This document shows, one piece after another, positions 1 to 9,801 of a DNA stretch of 64,000 nucleotides. Position numbers and translations under genes: made by a program. Within the stretch, counting starts at the first letter, position 1, and each line of letters begins with the position of its first letter. Source of the DNA: Miltoncostaea sp963770865 (GTDB lineage Bacteria; Actinomycetota; Thermoleophilia; Miltoncostaeales; Miltoncostaeaceae); NCBI GenBank assembly GCA_963770865.1, contig CAVYRD010000002.1:124001-188000 (forward strand). Direction: 5' to 3'. The notes under the pieces are model-generated. The model ran no database searches and was not told the origin of the DNA. It saw only the letters and a program-made list of their open reading frames with translations.

Positions 1-1
1 G

Positions 2-409
2 CACGTCGGCTTCCTACGGGCCGCCCGCGACGAGGGCAACCTGCCGAACGTCCGCTTCCACGGCGAGCACATGGTCAACATCACCCGCGGCGCGCCGCTG
101 CGCGACGTCGACGGCAACGGCGAGGTGAGCAATCCGGGCGACGGGGTGGGCCTCCTCGGCGCCGACGGCTGGCTGCGGCGCGTGGGCGCGCTCATCGGCC
201 CGCCGCTCACCGACGCCGACCGGGCCGCCGCCGCGCAGGCCTCCGTCATCGCCCGCCGCGGCGAGGTGGCCGGGACCTCCGCAAGCGTCGCGGCGGCCGG
301 GCCGTCGGTTGACGCGATCGCCGCCGCCGACGCCCGCCTGCGGGCCGCGTGGGCGCGCCTGCGCGCCCGTGCCCGCGCGTCGGCCACGATCCCCCTGGAG
401 CCGCGGTGA
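2..409 (+). CDS. Hypothetical protein, 3' part only
   Basis: This reading frame is open from the window edge and ends at 409, so only the last 135 or so residues are present. The visible part has an Asp-rich turn, DVDGNGEVSNPGDG, near window residue 36, which resembles a dockerin or EF-hand calcium loop. It is followed by an Ala/Arg-rich C-terminal helix region. I do not recognise the family. Its stop overlaps the GTG of the next gene, so the two are probably translationally coupled. Confidence 0.55.
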   Translation, partial: HVGFLRAARDEGNLPNVRFHGEHMVNITRGAPLRDVDGNGEVSNPGDGVGLLGADGWLRRVGALIGPPLTDADRAAAAQASVIARRGEVAGTSASVAAAGPSVDAIAAADARLRAAWARLRARARASATIPLEPR

Positions 410-885
410 CCACGCTCCCCCTCGACGTCGCCTCGGGCTACGCCGACGCGCTCGAGACCGTGTTCTCGAGCGCCATCGCCGGCAAGGCCTGGCTCGCGAC
501 GATCGCGATCGCCCTGGGGCTGGTGCAGATCTCGACCGGGGCGCGCATCTACGGGAAGTTGGCCGGCGTCCTGCCGTTCGGACCGGGGACGGCCGCGCGC
601 GTCCACCGCTGGTCGGGCCGGCTGGCGGTTCTGGTGACGCTGCCGATCGTCTTCCACTGCGTCACGATCCTCGGCTTCCAGACCACCGACACCCGGGTGG
701 CGATCCACTCCATCGTGGGCTCGTTCTTCTACGGCGTGCTCGCCGCCAAGCTGCTCGTGGTGCGCGAGCACTCCTTCCCCTCGTGGGCGCTGCCGCTGGC
801 CGGCGGGACGCTGTTCGCGATGCTGGCGGTCATGTGGATCACCTCGAGCGGCTGGTACTTCACCGAGGTGCGCTTCGGGTTCTGA
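406..885 (+). CDS. DUF6529-type integral membrane protein
   Basis: This is a 159-residue membrane protein with about four hydrophobic segments. Histidines lie near the helix ends (HRWSGR, FHCVTILGF, IHSIVGSFFYG, REHSFPSW), a pattern like cytochrome b561 proteins, so heme binding or electron transfer is possible but inferred. I chose the GTG at 406 because it overlaps the upstream stop (GTGA). An ATG at 349 would add 19 residues of low-complexity sequence inside the previous gene. The DUF6529 assignment rests on overall pattern, and substrate and partner are unknown. Confidence 0.7.
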   Translation: MTTLPLDVASGYADALETVFSSAIAGKAWLATIAIALGLVQISTGARIYGKLAGVLPFGPGTAARVHRWSGRLAVLVTLPIVFHCVTILGFQTTDTRVAIHSIVGSFFYGVLAAKLLVVREHSFPSWALPLAGGTLFAMLAVMWITSSGWYFTEVRFGF

Positions 886-922
886 CACCCTTGGCGCTCC
901 GGCGGCGCGCGAGGAGGACGGG

Positions 923-1822
923 ATGGGCGAGGGCGGCACGGCGGGGCGCCCGGCGGTGGCGGTGCTCGGCCTCGGGATCATGGGGAGCCGGATGGCCGCG
1001 CGGCTGCGCGACGCCGGGTTCTCGCTGACGGTGTGGAACCGCGACCCCGACAAGGCCGCCGCGCTGGCCGGGCCGGGCGTGGAGGCGGCCGCCGATCCGG
1101 CCGCCGCGGTCACCGGGCGCGACGTGGTCGTGATGATGCTGGCCGACGGCCCCGCCTCGGAGGAGGTCCTCTGGGCCCGCGGCGCGGCGGAGGCGCTCGT
1201 GCCCGGCGCGGTGGTCGTGGACATGGCCTCGATCCCGCCGCCCGACGCGCGCGCGCACGCCGCCCGCCTCGCCCCGCGCGGGGTGGCCTACCTCGACGCG
1301 CCGGTGTCGGGCGGCGCGCGCGGCGCCGAGGAGGGGACGCTCACGATCATGGCGGGCGGCGACGCGGAGGCCTTCGAGAGGGTGCTGCCCGTGCTCGCCC
1401 CGCTGGGGCGGGCCAGCCGCATCGGCCCCTCCGGCGCCGGCCAGGTGGCGAAGACCGCCAACCAGCTGATCGTGGGCGTCACGATCGGCGCGGTCGCCGA
1501 GGCCCTCCTGCTCTCGGAGGCCGCCGGGGCCGACCCGGCCGCCGTGCGCGAGGCGCTGATGGGCGGCTTCGCGGACAGCCGCATCCTGCGCGAGCACGGG
1601 GAGCGGATGCTGGAGGGCCGCTTCGCCCCGGGCGCGCGGGTCGCGACCCAGATCAAGGACCTGCGCACGGTCCAGGCCCTCGCGCGGGAGACCGGGGTGG
1701 AGCTGCCGCTCGCCGCGCGCGTGACCGAGCTCTACGAGGACCTGCGCGCGCACCTCGGCCCCGACCTCGACCACGCCGCGCTCTACCTGGAGCTGCGCCG
1801 GCGCATGGAGGCCGCGGCGTGA
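923..1822 (+). CDS. NAD(P)-dependent beta-hydroxyacid dehydrogenase (GlxR/3-hydroxyisobutyrate dehydrogenase family)
   Basis: Likely a cytosolic oxidoreductase that interconverts a beta-hydroxy acid and its semialdehyde. The 299 residues are the usual length. The N-terminus has the dinucleotide-binding motif GLGIMGSRMA. The substrate loop DAPVSGGARGAEEGTLTIM and the catalytic-lysine segment GAGQVAKTANQL follow. The stop overlaps the GTG of a hydroxypyruvate-isomerase-like gene, and in glyoxylate metabolism tartronate semialdehyde reductase (GlxR) and hydroxypyruvate isomerase (Hyi) act in sequence. That pairing favours the GlxR role over 3-hydroxyisobutyrate dehydrogenase, but no glyoxylate carboligase is visible. 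Confidence 0.85.
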   Translation: MGEGGTAGRPAVAVLGLGIMGSRMAARLRDAGFSLTVWNRDPDKAAALAGPGVEAAADPAAAVTGRDVVVMMLADGPASEEVLWARGAAEALVPGAVVVDMASIPPPDARAHAARLAPRGVAYLDAPVSGGARGAEEGTLTIMAGGDAEAFERVLPVLAPLGRASRIGPSGAGQVAKTANQLIVGVTIGAVAEALLLSEAAGADPAAVREALMGGFADSRILREHGERMLEGRFAPGARVATQIKDLRTVQALARETGVELPLAARVTELYEDLRAHLGPDLDHAALYLELRRRMEAAA

Positions 1823-2598
1823 CGCGCCTGTCGGCCCATCTCGGCACGCTCTGGCCCGAGCTCGACCCGCTGGCGCGCCCGGCCGCGGCGCGCGCGGCGG
1901 GCTTCACGATGGTCGAGGCCTGGTGGCCCCCGGCGGCCGTCGCCGGGGCGTGGGTGGAGGCGGTCCGCGCGGCGGGCCTGCGCGCCGTGCTGGTCAACGC
2001 CGACGGCGGCGACCTGGCGGCGGGCGAGCGGGGCTACTGCGACGTCCCGGGGCGCGAGGACGAGGTGCTCGACGCCGTGCGGGCGGCCGCCCGGGTCGTG
2101 ACCGCGGCAGGGGGCGACGCCGTCAACCTGCTCGTCGGCCGGCGCGACCCGGCCCGGACGGAGCCCGAGCAGCTCGCGCACGCCGCCGAGGTGGTGCGCG
2201 CCGCCGCCGGCGCCGCGGCCGCGGCGGGCGCCCGCATCGTGGTGGAGCACCTCAACCCCCTCGACGTTGACGGGCCCCTGCTGCCGACGCCGGCCGACGC
2301 CGCGGCCTTCGTGCGCGCGGTGGGCCACGACTCGGTGAGCCTGCTCTTCGACGCCTACCACGCCGCCCGCGCGGGCCTCGACCCCCTGGAGGAGGTCGGC
2401 CGCGTGGCCGGCCTGATCGGCCACGTGCAGTACGCCGACAGCCCCGGGCGTGGCGCGCCCGGCACGGGCGAGGTTGACCTGCGGCGCCTGCTCGAGCGGC
2501 TCGACGCCCTGGGCTACGCGGGCCCGGTGGGGCTGGAGTTCGTCCCGGCGGGCTCGACGGAGGAGGCGCTCGCCTCGGTCCCCGGGCTCGGGGGCTGA
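1819..2598 (+). CDS. Hydroxypyruvate isomerase-like TIM-barrel protein
   Basis: A 259-residue sugar-phosphate-isomerase-type TIM barrel. Characteristic segments are LSAHLGTLW at the N-terminus, VVEHLNPLDVDG with the family glutamate, LLFDAYHA, HVQYADSPGRGAPGTGEVD and the C-terminal GLEFVPAG. These match the metal-ligand and substrate positions of the Hyi/xylose-isomerase-like family. The GTG start at 1819 overlaps the stop of the preceding reductase by 4 bases, so the two form a coupled pair, probably interconverting hydroxypyruvate and tartronate semialdehyde. The 3' end overlaps an oppositely oriented TatA-like gene by about 85 bases. Confidence 0.8.
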   Translation: MTRLSAHLGTLWPELDPLARPAAARAAGFTMVEAWWPPAAVAGAWVEAVRAAGLRAVLVNADGGDLAAGERGYCDVPGREDEVLDAVRAAARVVTAAGGDAVNLLVGRRDPARTEPEQLAHAAEVVRAAAGAAAAAGARIVVEHLNPLDVDGPLLPTPADAAAFVRAVGHDSVSLLFDAYHAARAGLDPLEEVGRVAGLIGHVQYADSPGRGAPGTGEVDLRRLLERLDALGYAGPVGLEFVPAGSTEEALASVPGLGG

Positions 2599-2768
2599 TC
2601 AAGGACGGCGGGCGGGGGAGGCTCGTCGTCGTGACCCGTGATGCCGTCGCGGAACCCGCGGACCCCCTCGCCGATGCCGCGCGCGATATCCGGCAGGCGC
2701 TTGGAGCCGAACACCAGCAGCACGACGATCGCCAGGATGATCAGATGGCCCGGGGCCAGCTCCCCCAT
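2514..2768 (-). CDS. tatA: TatA/TatE-family twin-arginine translocase subunit
   Basis: An 84-residue protein with a short N-terminal membrane helix (GHLIILAIVVLLVFGSKRLP), the FGSKRLPDIAR hinge and an amphipathic helix GIGEGVRGFRDGI, followed by a Pro/Ser-rich acidic tail. This is the standard TatA layout; TatA oligomers form the pathway for folded proteins with twin-arginine signals. I used the ATG at 2768, which begins MGELAPGHLI; the longer frame upstream is Arg-rich shadow. No tatC is visible nearby. The tail is antisense to the end of the hydroxypyruvate-isomerase-like gene. Confidence 0.8.
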   Translation of the reverse strand: MGELAPGHLIILAIVVLLVFGSKRLPDIARGIGEGVRGFRDGITGHDDEPPPPAVLDQPPSPGTEASASSVEPAGTNSSPTGPA

Positions 2769-2875
2769 CGCGGTCCTCCCGTCCGCGGGGCCCGGCGGCC
2801 CCGTCGCGGTTGACGGTAGCCTCCGCGCGGCCGGGAACTCGGAACGCCATCTGAACGCCGAGCGGGGGAGACGGG

Positions 2876-3874
2876 GTGGAGCACCGACGGCGCGCCGCGA
2901 TCGCCGCCGTGGCCGCGGGCGCCGTGGCGGTGGCCGTGGTGATCGCCGTGACGCGCGGGGGCGGCGGCCCCGGCCCCTCGCCCACCGCCCCGGGCACGAC
3001 GGGCGCGCCACCCGCGACCACCCCCGTCCCGCCGGCGCCCCCGGTGCCCCCGTGGGGAGACTTCGCCGGCGCGCCGCCGGACCTGGCCGCGCCGCCGGGC
3101 GGCAGCGCGGAGCTCGCCGGCCCGCCGGACGGCCGCTCGCTCACCGTGCGCCGGGCCGACGGCAGCGTCGCGGCCCGCGCGCGACTCGACGAGCGCGGCG
3201 CGACCGAGGCGCGCTTCTACGACCGGGCCGGGCGGCTGACCGTGGTGGTCGCCGGCCTGCGCGTGACGCGCGGCGTGTCCGCGGGCGGCGCCCGCGTGCG
3301 CTGCGGGTCGTCCGCCAGCGCCCCCGCCGCCTTCCGCTGGACGCGCTTCCCCATCCGCTGGCGCCTGGCCGGCCGGCCGCCCTCGGGCGTCTCGCGGGCG
3401 GCGGGCCTCGCCGCGCTGCGCCGCGCGCGCGCGACCTGGAACGCCAACCGCTCCCACTGCCGCTCGATCCGCGACCGCTCACGCGCCCGCTTCGCCTTCG
3501 CCGGGACGAGCGGGCGCACCACAGGCCGTGACGGGGTGAGCCTGGTCGAGTTCGGCGATGTTGACCGCCTCGGCGGCGCCTGCGCGGGCACGGTCGCCTG
3601 CACCATCACCTGGGTCGCGAGCGGCCGGGCGGTCGAGTCGGACACCCGCATCGACCGCGCCCACGCCGGCGGCTTCACGACCCTGCGGCCGCGGCCCGGG
3701 CGGCTCGACCTGGCGAGCGTGCTTGTGCACGAGAGCGGCCACACCCTCGGCTTCGACCACGTCTCGGCGCGCAGCGTGGTGATGTTCCCGGTCCTCGCCC
3801 GGGGCGGCACGGCCGGCCGGCGCCTCGGCCGCGGCGACGCATTGGCGAGCAACCGCAAGTACCCGACGACCTGA
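2876..3874 (+). CDS. Secreted or membrane-anchored matrixin-type zinc metallopeptidase
   Basis: A 332-residue protein with an N-terminal hydrophobic segment (AAIAAVAAGAVAVAVVIAV) acting as signal or anchor, then a Pro/Thr-rich linker. The C-terminal catalytic domain has the metzincin motif HESGHTLGFDH (HExxHxxGxxH, three zinc-binding histidines plus the catalytic glutamate) near residue 285. A Met-turn-like VVMFP follows. Paired cysteines (RVRC, SHC, GGAC, VAC) suggest disulfides outside the cell. The GTG start follows a purine-rich GGGGGAG. It is divergent from the tatA-like gene. Substrate unknown. Confidence 0.8.
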   Translation: MEHRRRAAIAAVAAGAVAVAVVIAVTRGGGGPGPSPTAPGTTGAPPATTPVPPAPPVPPWGDFAGAPPDLAAPPGGSAELAGPPDGRSLTVRRADGSVAARARLDERGATEARFYDRAGRLTVVVAGLRVTRGVSAGGARVRCGSSASAPAAFRWTRFPIRWRLAGRPPSGVSRAAGLAALRRARATWNANRSHCRSIRDRSRARFAFAGTSGRTTGRDGVSLVEFGDVDRLGGACAGTVACTITWVASGRAVESDTRIDRAHAGGFTTLRPRPGRLDLASVLVHESGHTLGFDHVSARSVVMFPVLARGGTAGRRLGRGDALASNRKYPTT

Positions 3875-3880
3875 CGGCGC

Positions 3881-4169
3881 TCAGCGCGGCCCGCGCCACT
3901 TCCTCTCGAACGGCAGGCGCCAGGTGGCCGGGGCGATCAGCTCGTTCATCGGGATCGCCGGGCCGTAGGACCCCTTCGCGTACGGGTAGACCTCGGGCGG
4001 GTGCTCCCCCGGTCTCACCGGGGGAGAACTGCAGGCTCTGCTTGACCAGGCGCATGCCCGTGCCGGGCCGCTTGCCGTAGAACGACAGCGACATCCGGGT
4101 GGCGTCGGCCAGGTCGAAGGTGAGGTGGTCCGGCCCGTGCTGGCCCACACCCGAGCCGATCGGGAACAT
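3881..4169 (-). pseudogene. zwf: Glucose-6-phosphate dehydrogenase C-terminal remnant
   Basis: Two frames together resemble the C-terminus of Zwf. The upstream part (from about 4169) reads DHLTFDLADATRMSLSFYGK and then RPGTGMRLVKQSLQFS. In another frame near 4010 the rest reads PPEVYPYAKGSYGPAIP, then MNELIAPATWRLPFERKW, to a stop at 3881. The family normally has roughly 50-60 residues between these blocks, so an internal deletion with a frame change has occurred, and all N-terminal and active-site sequence is missing. The junction coincides with a perfect 10-bp inverted repeat. The zwf call is by remembered pattern and is reasonable but not certain. Confidence 0.65.
4004..4026. repeat. Perfect 10-bp inverted repeat at the zwf deletion junction
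   Basis: CTCCCCCGGT (4004-4013), a CTC loop and ACCGGGGGAG (4017-4026) form a perfect hairpin exactly where the zwf remnant changes frame and loses its middle part. Confidence 0.7.
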
Positions 4170-4274
4170 GCTGGCCGCCCCGCTCCTTGGCGCGGCGGAC
4201 CGGAGGACCTGCGGGCCTCCACGTGGTATGCCGATGGACCCCGGGTTATCCCCCCTTCGGCGGAAGAGGACGGC

Positions 4275-5417
4275 GTGGAGCTCTCGACCTTCTCCTACTC
4301 GGCATCGTCGGGGTGGTCGGACGACCTCCCCGCCCTCGACTCCGAGCAGACGCTCGTGGTGGCGTTCGGCGCGCCCGGCTTCGGCACCGACACCCGCCCC
4401 TTCGAGGACCTCGCCACGGCCTTCCCGCGGTCGAGCCTCGCCGGATGCTCCACGGCCGGGGAGATCATCGGCACCGACCTGCGCGACGACAACGTCGTGG
4501 TGGCCGTGGCGCGCTTCGACACCAGCACCCTGCGCACGGCGACCGCGACGGTCCCCTCGTCGGATGGCTCGTTCGCCGCCGGCGAGGAGATCGCGCGCGG
4601 CCTGGCCGACCCGCGCCTACGCGGCGTCATCGTCCTCTCCGACGGCCTCGCCGTGAACGGGTCCGAGCTGGTGCGCGGGCTCAACGCCGTGCTGCCGCCG
4701 GAGGTGGTCATCACCGGCGGCCTCGCCGCCGACGGCGACCGCTTCGGCAGCACCTGGGTGCTCGGCGACGCCGGCCCCTCCGGCGGCATCGTGCGCGGCG
4801 TCGGGCTCTACGGCGACGACCTGCGCCTCGGCCACGGGTCGATGGGCGGCTGGGACATCTTCGGGCCGGAGCGGACGGTCACGCGGTCGCGCTCCAACGT
4901 CCTCTACGAGCTCGACGGCCGGCCGGCGCTCGACCTCTACAAGACCTACCTGGGCGAGCTGTCGAGCGGCCTGCCGGCCACCGGCCTGCTCTTCCCGCTG
5001 GCGCTGCGCTCGGGCGCACCCGGCGAGCCGAGCGTCGTGCGCACGATCCTCGCGGTGGACGAGGACGAGAACTCACTGACCTTCGCCGGCGACATGCCCG
5101 AGGGCGCGCGCGCCCAACTGATGCGCGCCAACTTCGACCGCCTGGTGGAGGGGGCCGCCGACGCGGCGCTCATGACCCGCTGCGAGGGCGACCACGCCAC
5201 CCCGACGCTGGCGCTCGGCATCAGCTGCGTCGGCCGGCGGCTCGTGCTCGGCGAGCGGACCCAGGAGGAGATCGAGGCGGTCGTTGACTGCCTGCCGGGA
5301 GGCGCCGCTCAGATCGGCTTCTACTCCTACGGCGAGATCTCGCCCCACGCCAGCGGCTCCTGCGAGCTGCACAACCAGACCATGACGCTCACCACGATCC
5401 GGGAGGCCACCACCTGA
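4275..5417 (+). CDS. FIST-domain sensory protein
   Basis: A 380-residue soluble protein with FIST_N followed by FIST_C, the F-box and intracellular signal transduction sensor pair thought to bind small ligands such as amino acids. Supporting segments are QTLVVAFGAPGF, the LAGCSTAGEIIG turn typical of FIST_N, VVITGGLAADGDRFG, GVGLYGDDLRLGHGSMGGW, and in FIST_C LALGISCVGRRLVLGERTQEE and IGFYSYGEISP. The GTG at 4275 is preceded by GAAGAGGA. No kinase or cyclase domain is attached and no signalling gene adjoins, so its output is unknown. A strong bidirectional terminator follows. Confidence 0.85.
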   Translation: MELSTFSYSASSGWSDDLPALDSEQTLVVAFGAPGFGTDTRPFEDLATAFPRSSLAGCSTAGEIIGTDLRDDNVVVAVARFDTSTLRTATATVPSSDGSFAAGEEIARGLADPRLRGVIVLSDGLAVNGSELVRGLNAVLPPEVVITGGLAADGDRFGSTWVLGDAGPSGGIVRGVGLYGDDLRLGHGSMGGWDIFGPERTVTRSRSNVLYELDGRPALDLYKTYLGELSSGLPATGLLFPLALRSGAPGEPSVVRTILAVDEDENSLTFAGDMPEGARAQLMRANFDRLVEGAADAALMTRCEGDHATPTLALGISCVGRRLVLGERTQEEIEAVVDCLPGGAAQIGFYSYGEISPHASGSCELHNQTMTLTTIREATT

Positions 5418-5451
5418 GCCCCGCCCCCGCGCCGCAGCGCGGGGGCGGGGC
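5418..5451. terminator. Bidirectional terminator between converging genes
   Basis: Perfect 14-bp stem, GCCCCGCCCCCGCG (5418-5431) and its complement (5438-5451), with a 6-base loop. It starts one base after the FIST gene stop and lies just before the end of the GlsB-like gene. There is no clear U-tract on the + side. Confidence 0.75.
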
Positions 5452-5456
5452 CGCGC

Positions 5457-5738
5457 TCAGGCGATGCGGTGGGCGCGTGAGCGCGAGCCGATGACCAGCC
5501 GGTAGATCCAGAGCAGGATCACCGAGCCGACGATGGCCGTGATCCAGGTCGAGATGTCGAAGAACTCGTCGAGCGGGTGCGCGTCGAAGATGGCCGACGC
5601 GAGGAACCCGCCGAGCAGGGCCCCGACGATGCCGATGATGGTGGTGACGATGATGCCGCCGGGATCGGCCCCGGGCATGATGGCCTTGGCGATGATCCCC
5701 GCCACGAGGCCCAGGATGATGAAGGCGATGATTCCCAC
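5457..5738 (-). CDS. GlsB/YeaQ/YmgE-family small membrane protein
   Basis: A 93-residue protein with three predicted membrane helices: IIAFIILGLVAGIIAKAI, then GGIIVTTIIGIVGALLGGFL, then TAIVGSVILLWIYRL. The Gly-rich second helix and the GADPGG loop are typical of this transglycosylase-associated, general-stress family. The family is often induced by envelope or acid stress but has no proven enzymatic role. The start is GTG. It is a single gene between metF and the FIST gene. Confidence 0.88.
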   Translation of the reverse strand: MGIIAFIILGLVAGIIAKAIMPGADPGGIIVTTIIGIVGALLGGFLASAIFDAHPLDEFFDISTWITAIVGSVILLWIYRLVIGSRSRAHRIA

Positions 5739-5804
5739 GGTTGTCCTCCGGTCCGGTGGACTGCTTGATGCCGCCAGGTTCCCCGGACCGGGGATCCGTA
5801 ACCC

Positions 5805-6692
5805 CTACACGGGGAGCGTGGGCCAGATGCGGCGCACCGACGCAGAGCGGTTGAGCGTGTAGAGGTGGATGCCCGGGGCGCCGGCCTCGACCAGCTCGGC
5901 GCTGAGCGCGGAGGCGGTCTCGACGCCCAGGTCGGCGACGGCGGCGGGGTCGTCGGCCACCAGCTCCAGACGCCGCGCGAGGTCTCCGGGGATCGCGGTC
6001 CGGTTCATCGCCGCCATGCGCTTCAGGCCGGGGACGCTGAGGAACGGCATCACGCCCGCCACCACCGGCCGGTCGCAGCCCAGGTCGGCCAGCTCCTGCA
6101 CCAGGCGCCGGTAGTGCTCGGCGTCGAAGAAGAACTGGGTGATGGCGAAGTGCGCGGCGCTCAGCTTGGCCGCAAGGTGGCGCCGGTTGACCGCCCGGTC
6201 GTCGGAGCGCGGGTGGATCTCGGGGTGCGCGGCCACGCCCACGCAGAAGCCGGCCGGGTGCTCGAGCACCATCTCAACCAGCTCGATCGCGTGCTGGAAG
6301 TCGCCCCGCGGCGCGGAGCCGTCGGCGGGCGGATCGCCGCCCAGCGCCAGGATGTTGCGCACCCCGGCGGCGGCGTAGACGTCGAGCAGCTCGGCGATCT
6401 CGGCGTGCGTGTGCCCGACGCAGGTGAGGTGGGCCATCGTCGGGAAGGACTGCTCGGCGTTCATCCGCACCACGAGGTCGCGGGTGCGCTCGCGCGTGCT
6501 GCCGAGCGCGCCGTATGTGACCGACACGAAGGAGGGGTTCAGGCCCACCAGCTCCCCGAGGGCCGCGTGGAACTGGCGCTCGGCCGCGTCGTCGCGCGGC
6601 GGGAAGAACTCGAGCGAGCGCGTGTGGCCGGCCGCGATCAGGTCGGCGATCGAGGCGGTGGCCGTGCCGGGGCCCTGGGGGGTCGCGCTCAT
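5805..6692 (-). CDS. metF: Methylenetetrahydrofolate reductase
   Basis: Cytosolic flavoenzyme reducing 5,10-methylenetetrahydrofolate to 5-methyltetrahydrofolate for methionine synthesis. The 295-residue TIM barrel matches bacterial MetF length. Motifs: SLEFFPPRDD with the catalytic glutamate, FVSVTYGALGSTRERT, HLTCVGHT, RNILALGGDPPADG, the FAD-contact region FCVGVAAHPEIH, FAITQFFFDAEHY and VAGVMPFLSV. ATG at 6692 is used; a GTG one codon upstream is possible. It is divergent from a universal stress gene with only about 50 bases between. No methionine riboswitch was recognised. Confidence 0.93.
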   Translation of the reverse strand: MSATPQGPGTATASIADLIAAGHTRSLEFFPPRDDAAERQFHAALGELVGLNPSFVSVTYGALGSTRERTRDLVVRMNAEQSFPTMAHLTCVGHTHAEIAELLDVYAAAGVRNILALGGDPPADGSAPRGDFQHAIELVEMVLEHPAGFCVGVAAHPEIHPRSDDRAVNRRHLAAKLSAAHFAITQFFFDAEHYRRLVQELADLGCDRPVVAGVMPFLSVPGLKRMAAMNRTAIPGDLARRLELVADDPAAVADLGVETASALSAELVEAGAPGIHLYTLNRSASVRRIWPTLPV

Positions 6693-6743
6693 CACCTACA
6701 GGTCTACAGTCCCGGCAGCCCGAATGCCGGACGGAGGAGTGGG

Positions 6744-7175
6744 ATGGACGCGCCGTATCGCCACATCGCCTGCTGCATCGACGCGTCCGAGGCGTCGCAG
6801 CGGGCGCTCGCCGAGGGCCGGCGCCTGCGCGCGCTGGCCCAGACCCGCTTCTCGCTGGTGCACGTGGTTCAGTACCCGGTTCCGTACTCGGTGGGATTCA
6901 GCCCCCAGCCCACGCCGGGCGAGCTGATCCCGGGCGCGCAGAAGTGGCTCGACGGCATCGGAGACGAGGTGCCCGAGGCCGAGACCGTGCTGCTGGAGGG
7001 CTACCCGCCCGCGGAGGTCTGCGACTGGGCGGCGCGCAACGCGGTCGACCTGCTCATCTGCGCGGCCCACCGCAACCTGCCCCAGCGCCTCGCGCTCGGC
7101 TCGTTCGCCCACTATCTGGTCAACCACGCGCCCTGCCCGGTGCTGGTGCTGCGCCCGCCGGTCCCCGTGCAGTAG
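6744..7175 (+). CDS. Universal stress protein (UspA family)
   Basis: A 143-residue single-domain UspA fold. It begins HIACCIDASEASQRALAEG, has the SLVHVVQ strand in the middle and ends LGSFAHYLVNHAPCPVLVLRP. The nucleotide-binding signature G-2x-G-9x-G(S/T) is degenerate (AHRNLPQRLALGSF lacks the first glycines), so ATP binding is doubtful. An excellent Shine-Dalgarno GGAGGAG precedes the ATG at 6744. It appears monocistronic. Confidence 0.85.
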   Translation: MDAPYRHIACCIDASEASQRALAEGRRLRALAQTRFSLVHVVQYPVPYSVGFSPQPTPGELIPGAQKWLDGIGDEVPEAETVLLEGYPPAEVCDWAARNAVDLLICAAHRNLPQRLALGSFAHYLVNHAPCPVLVLRPPVPVQ

Positions 7176-7179
7176 GGCC

Positions 7180-8082
7180 TCAGAGCGGGTCGGCGCTGAA
7201 GGTGTCGCAGCTGGCGACCTGACCGCCCTGGAAGCCCTGCAGGAACCAGCGCGTGCGCTGCTCGGAGCTGCCGTGCGTGAAGCTCTCGCGGTTCACCGCC
7301 TGGCCGGCCTGCTGCTGGAGGCGGTCGTCGCCGATGGCGGCGGCCGCGGTCAGGCCCTCCTCCAGGTCGCCGTCCTCGAGGATCTGGCGCTGGTAGGCCG
7401 TGTGGGCCCAGACGCCCGCGAAGCAGTCGGCCTGCAGCTCCAGGCGCACCGACAGCTCGTTGGCCTGCGAGGGGTTGTCGCGCTGCGCCTGGTTGACCTG
7501 CGGCAGGATGCCGAGCTGGTTCTGGACGTGGTGGCCCACCTCGTGGGCGATCACGTACGCCTGGGCGAAGTCGCCCGGCGCGCCGAAGCGGTCGCGCAGC
7601 TCGCGGAAGAAGCCGAGGTCGAGGAAGACCTTCCGATCGACCGGGCAGTAGAACGGGCCGGTCGCCGACGACGCCGCGCCGCAGCCGGTGTTAACCCCGC
7701 CGGTGAAGAGCACCAGGACCGTCCGCTCGTACTGCTGCCCGGCGCCGGCGAAGATCCCCACCCAGGCGTCCTGGACGTCGTTGATGACGAACCGCATGAA
7801 CGCCTTCAGGTCGGCGTCCGGGTCGGGGGCGCTGGCGTCGATGCCCGGGCCCTGCGCCTGCGGCGCGGAGGGGTACTGATCGAGGCTGGCGTCGGGCGCG
7901 AAGGCCGAGGAGCCGCCGCCGAGGAAGGTGAACAGCAGCGCGATGATCACGCCCACGATGCCGATGCCGCCGGCCCCGCCGGCCAGCCCGCCCGGCATGC
8001 GCATGCCCCCGCCGCCGCCCGTCGAGCCCCGCCTGTCCTGGAGGTCGCCGCCGTCCCCGGCCGGCCCCTTGCGCCATCTCAT
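7180..8082 (-). CDS. YpfJ/KPN_02809-family neutral zinc metallopeptidase
   Basis: A 300-residue membrane-anchored peptidase. A cytoplasmic Arg/Gly-rich N-terminus precedes one membrane helix (GIGIVGVIIALLFTFLGGG). The catalytic motif is HEVGHHVQNQLG (HExxH), with a downstream ELQADCFAGVWAH supplying the third ligand region. This order is characteristic of the family, whose substrates are unknown. ATG at 8082 begins MRWRKG; upstream sequence in the same frame is shadow of the methyltransferase. It is divergent from the restriction-modification operon. Confidence 0.88.
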   Translation of the reverse strand: MRWRKGPAGDGGDLQDRRGSTGGGGGMRMPGGLAGGAGGIGIVGVIIALLFTFLGGGSSAFAPDASLDQYPSAPQAQGPGIDASAPDPDADLKAFMRFVINDVQDAWVGIFAGAGQQYERTVLVLFTGGVNTGCGAASSATGPFYCPVDRKVFLDLGFFRELRDRFGAPGDFAQAYVIAHEVGHHVQNQLGILPQVNQAQRDNPSQANELSVRLELQADCFAGVWAHTAYQRQILEDGDLEEGLTAAAAIGDDRLQQQAGQAVNRESFTHGSSEQRTRWFLQGFQGGQVASCDTFSADPL

Positions 8083-8169
8083 CGGTGTTCCCCTCGCTCG
8101 ACGCACGGCAGCATACGACAGCCTCGGGCCCGGACGGGAGGCGTCCGCGCGCGCTCCTAGGCTCCCCCC

Positions 8170-9797
<1,628 letters not shown>

Positions 9798-9801
<4 letters not shown>

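Noticed and set aside
309..1028. Arg-rich long open frame over the start of the window
   Set aside because: Shadow of the DUF6529 and dehydrogenase genes; Arg/Pro/Ala-rich with no domain, as expected in off-frames of a GC-rich genome.
6696..6743. Methionine-type riboswitch before metF
   Set aside because: The gap is only about 50 bases and shows no stable conserved structure.
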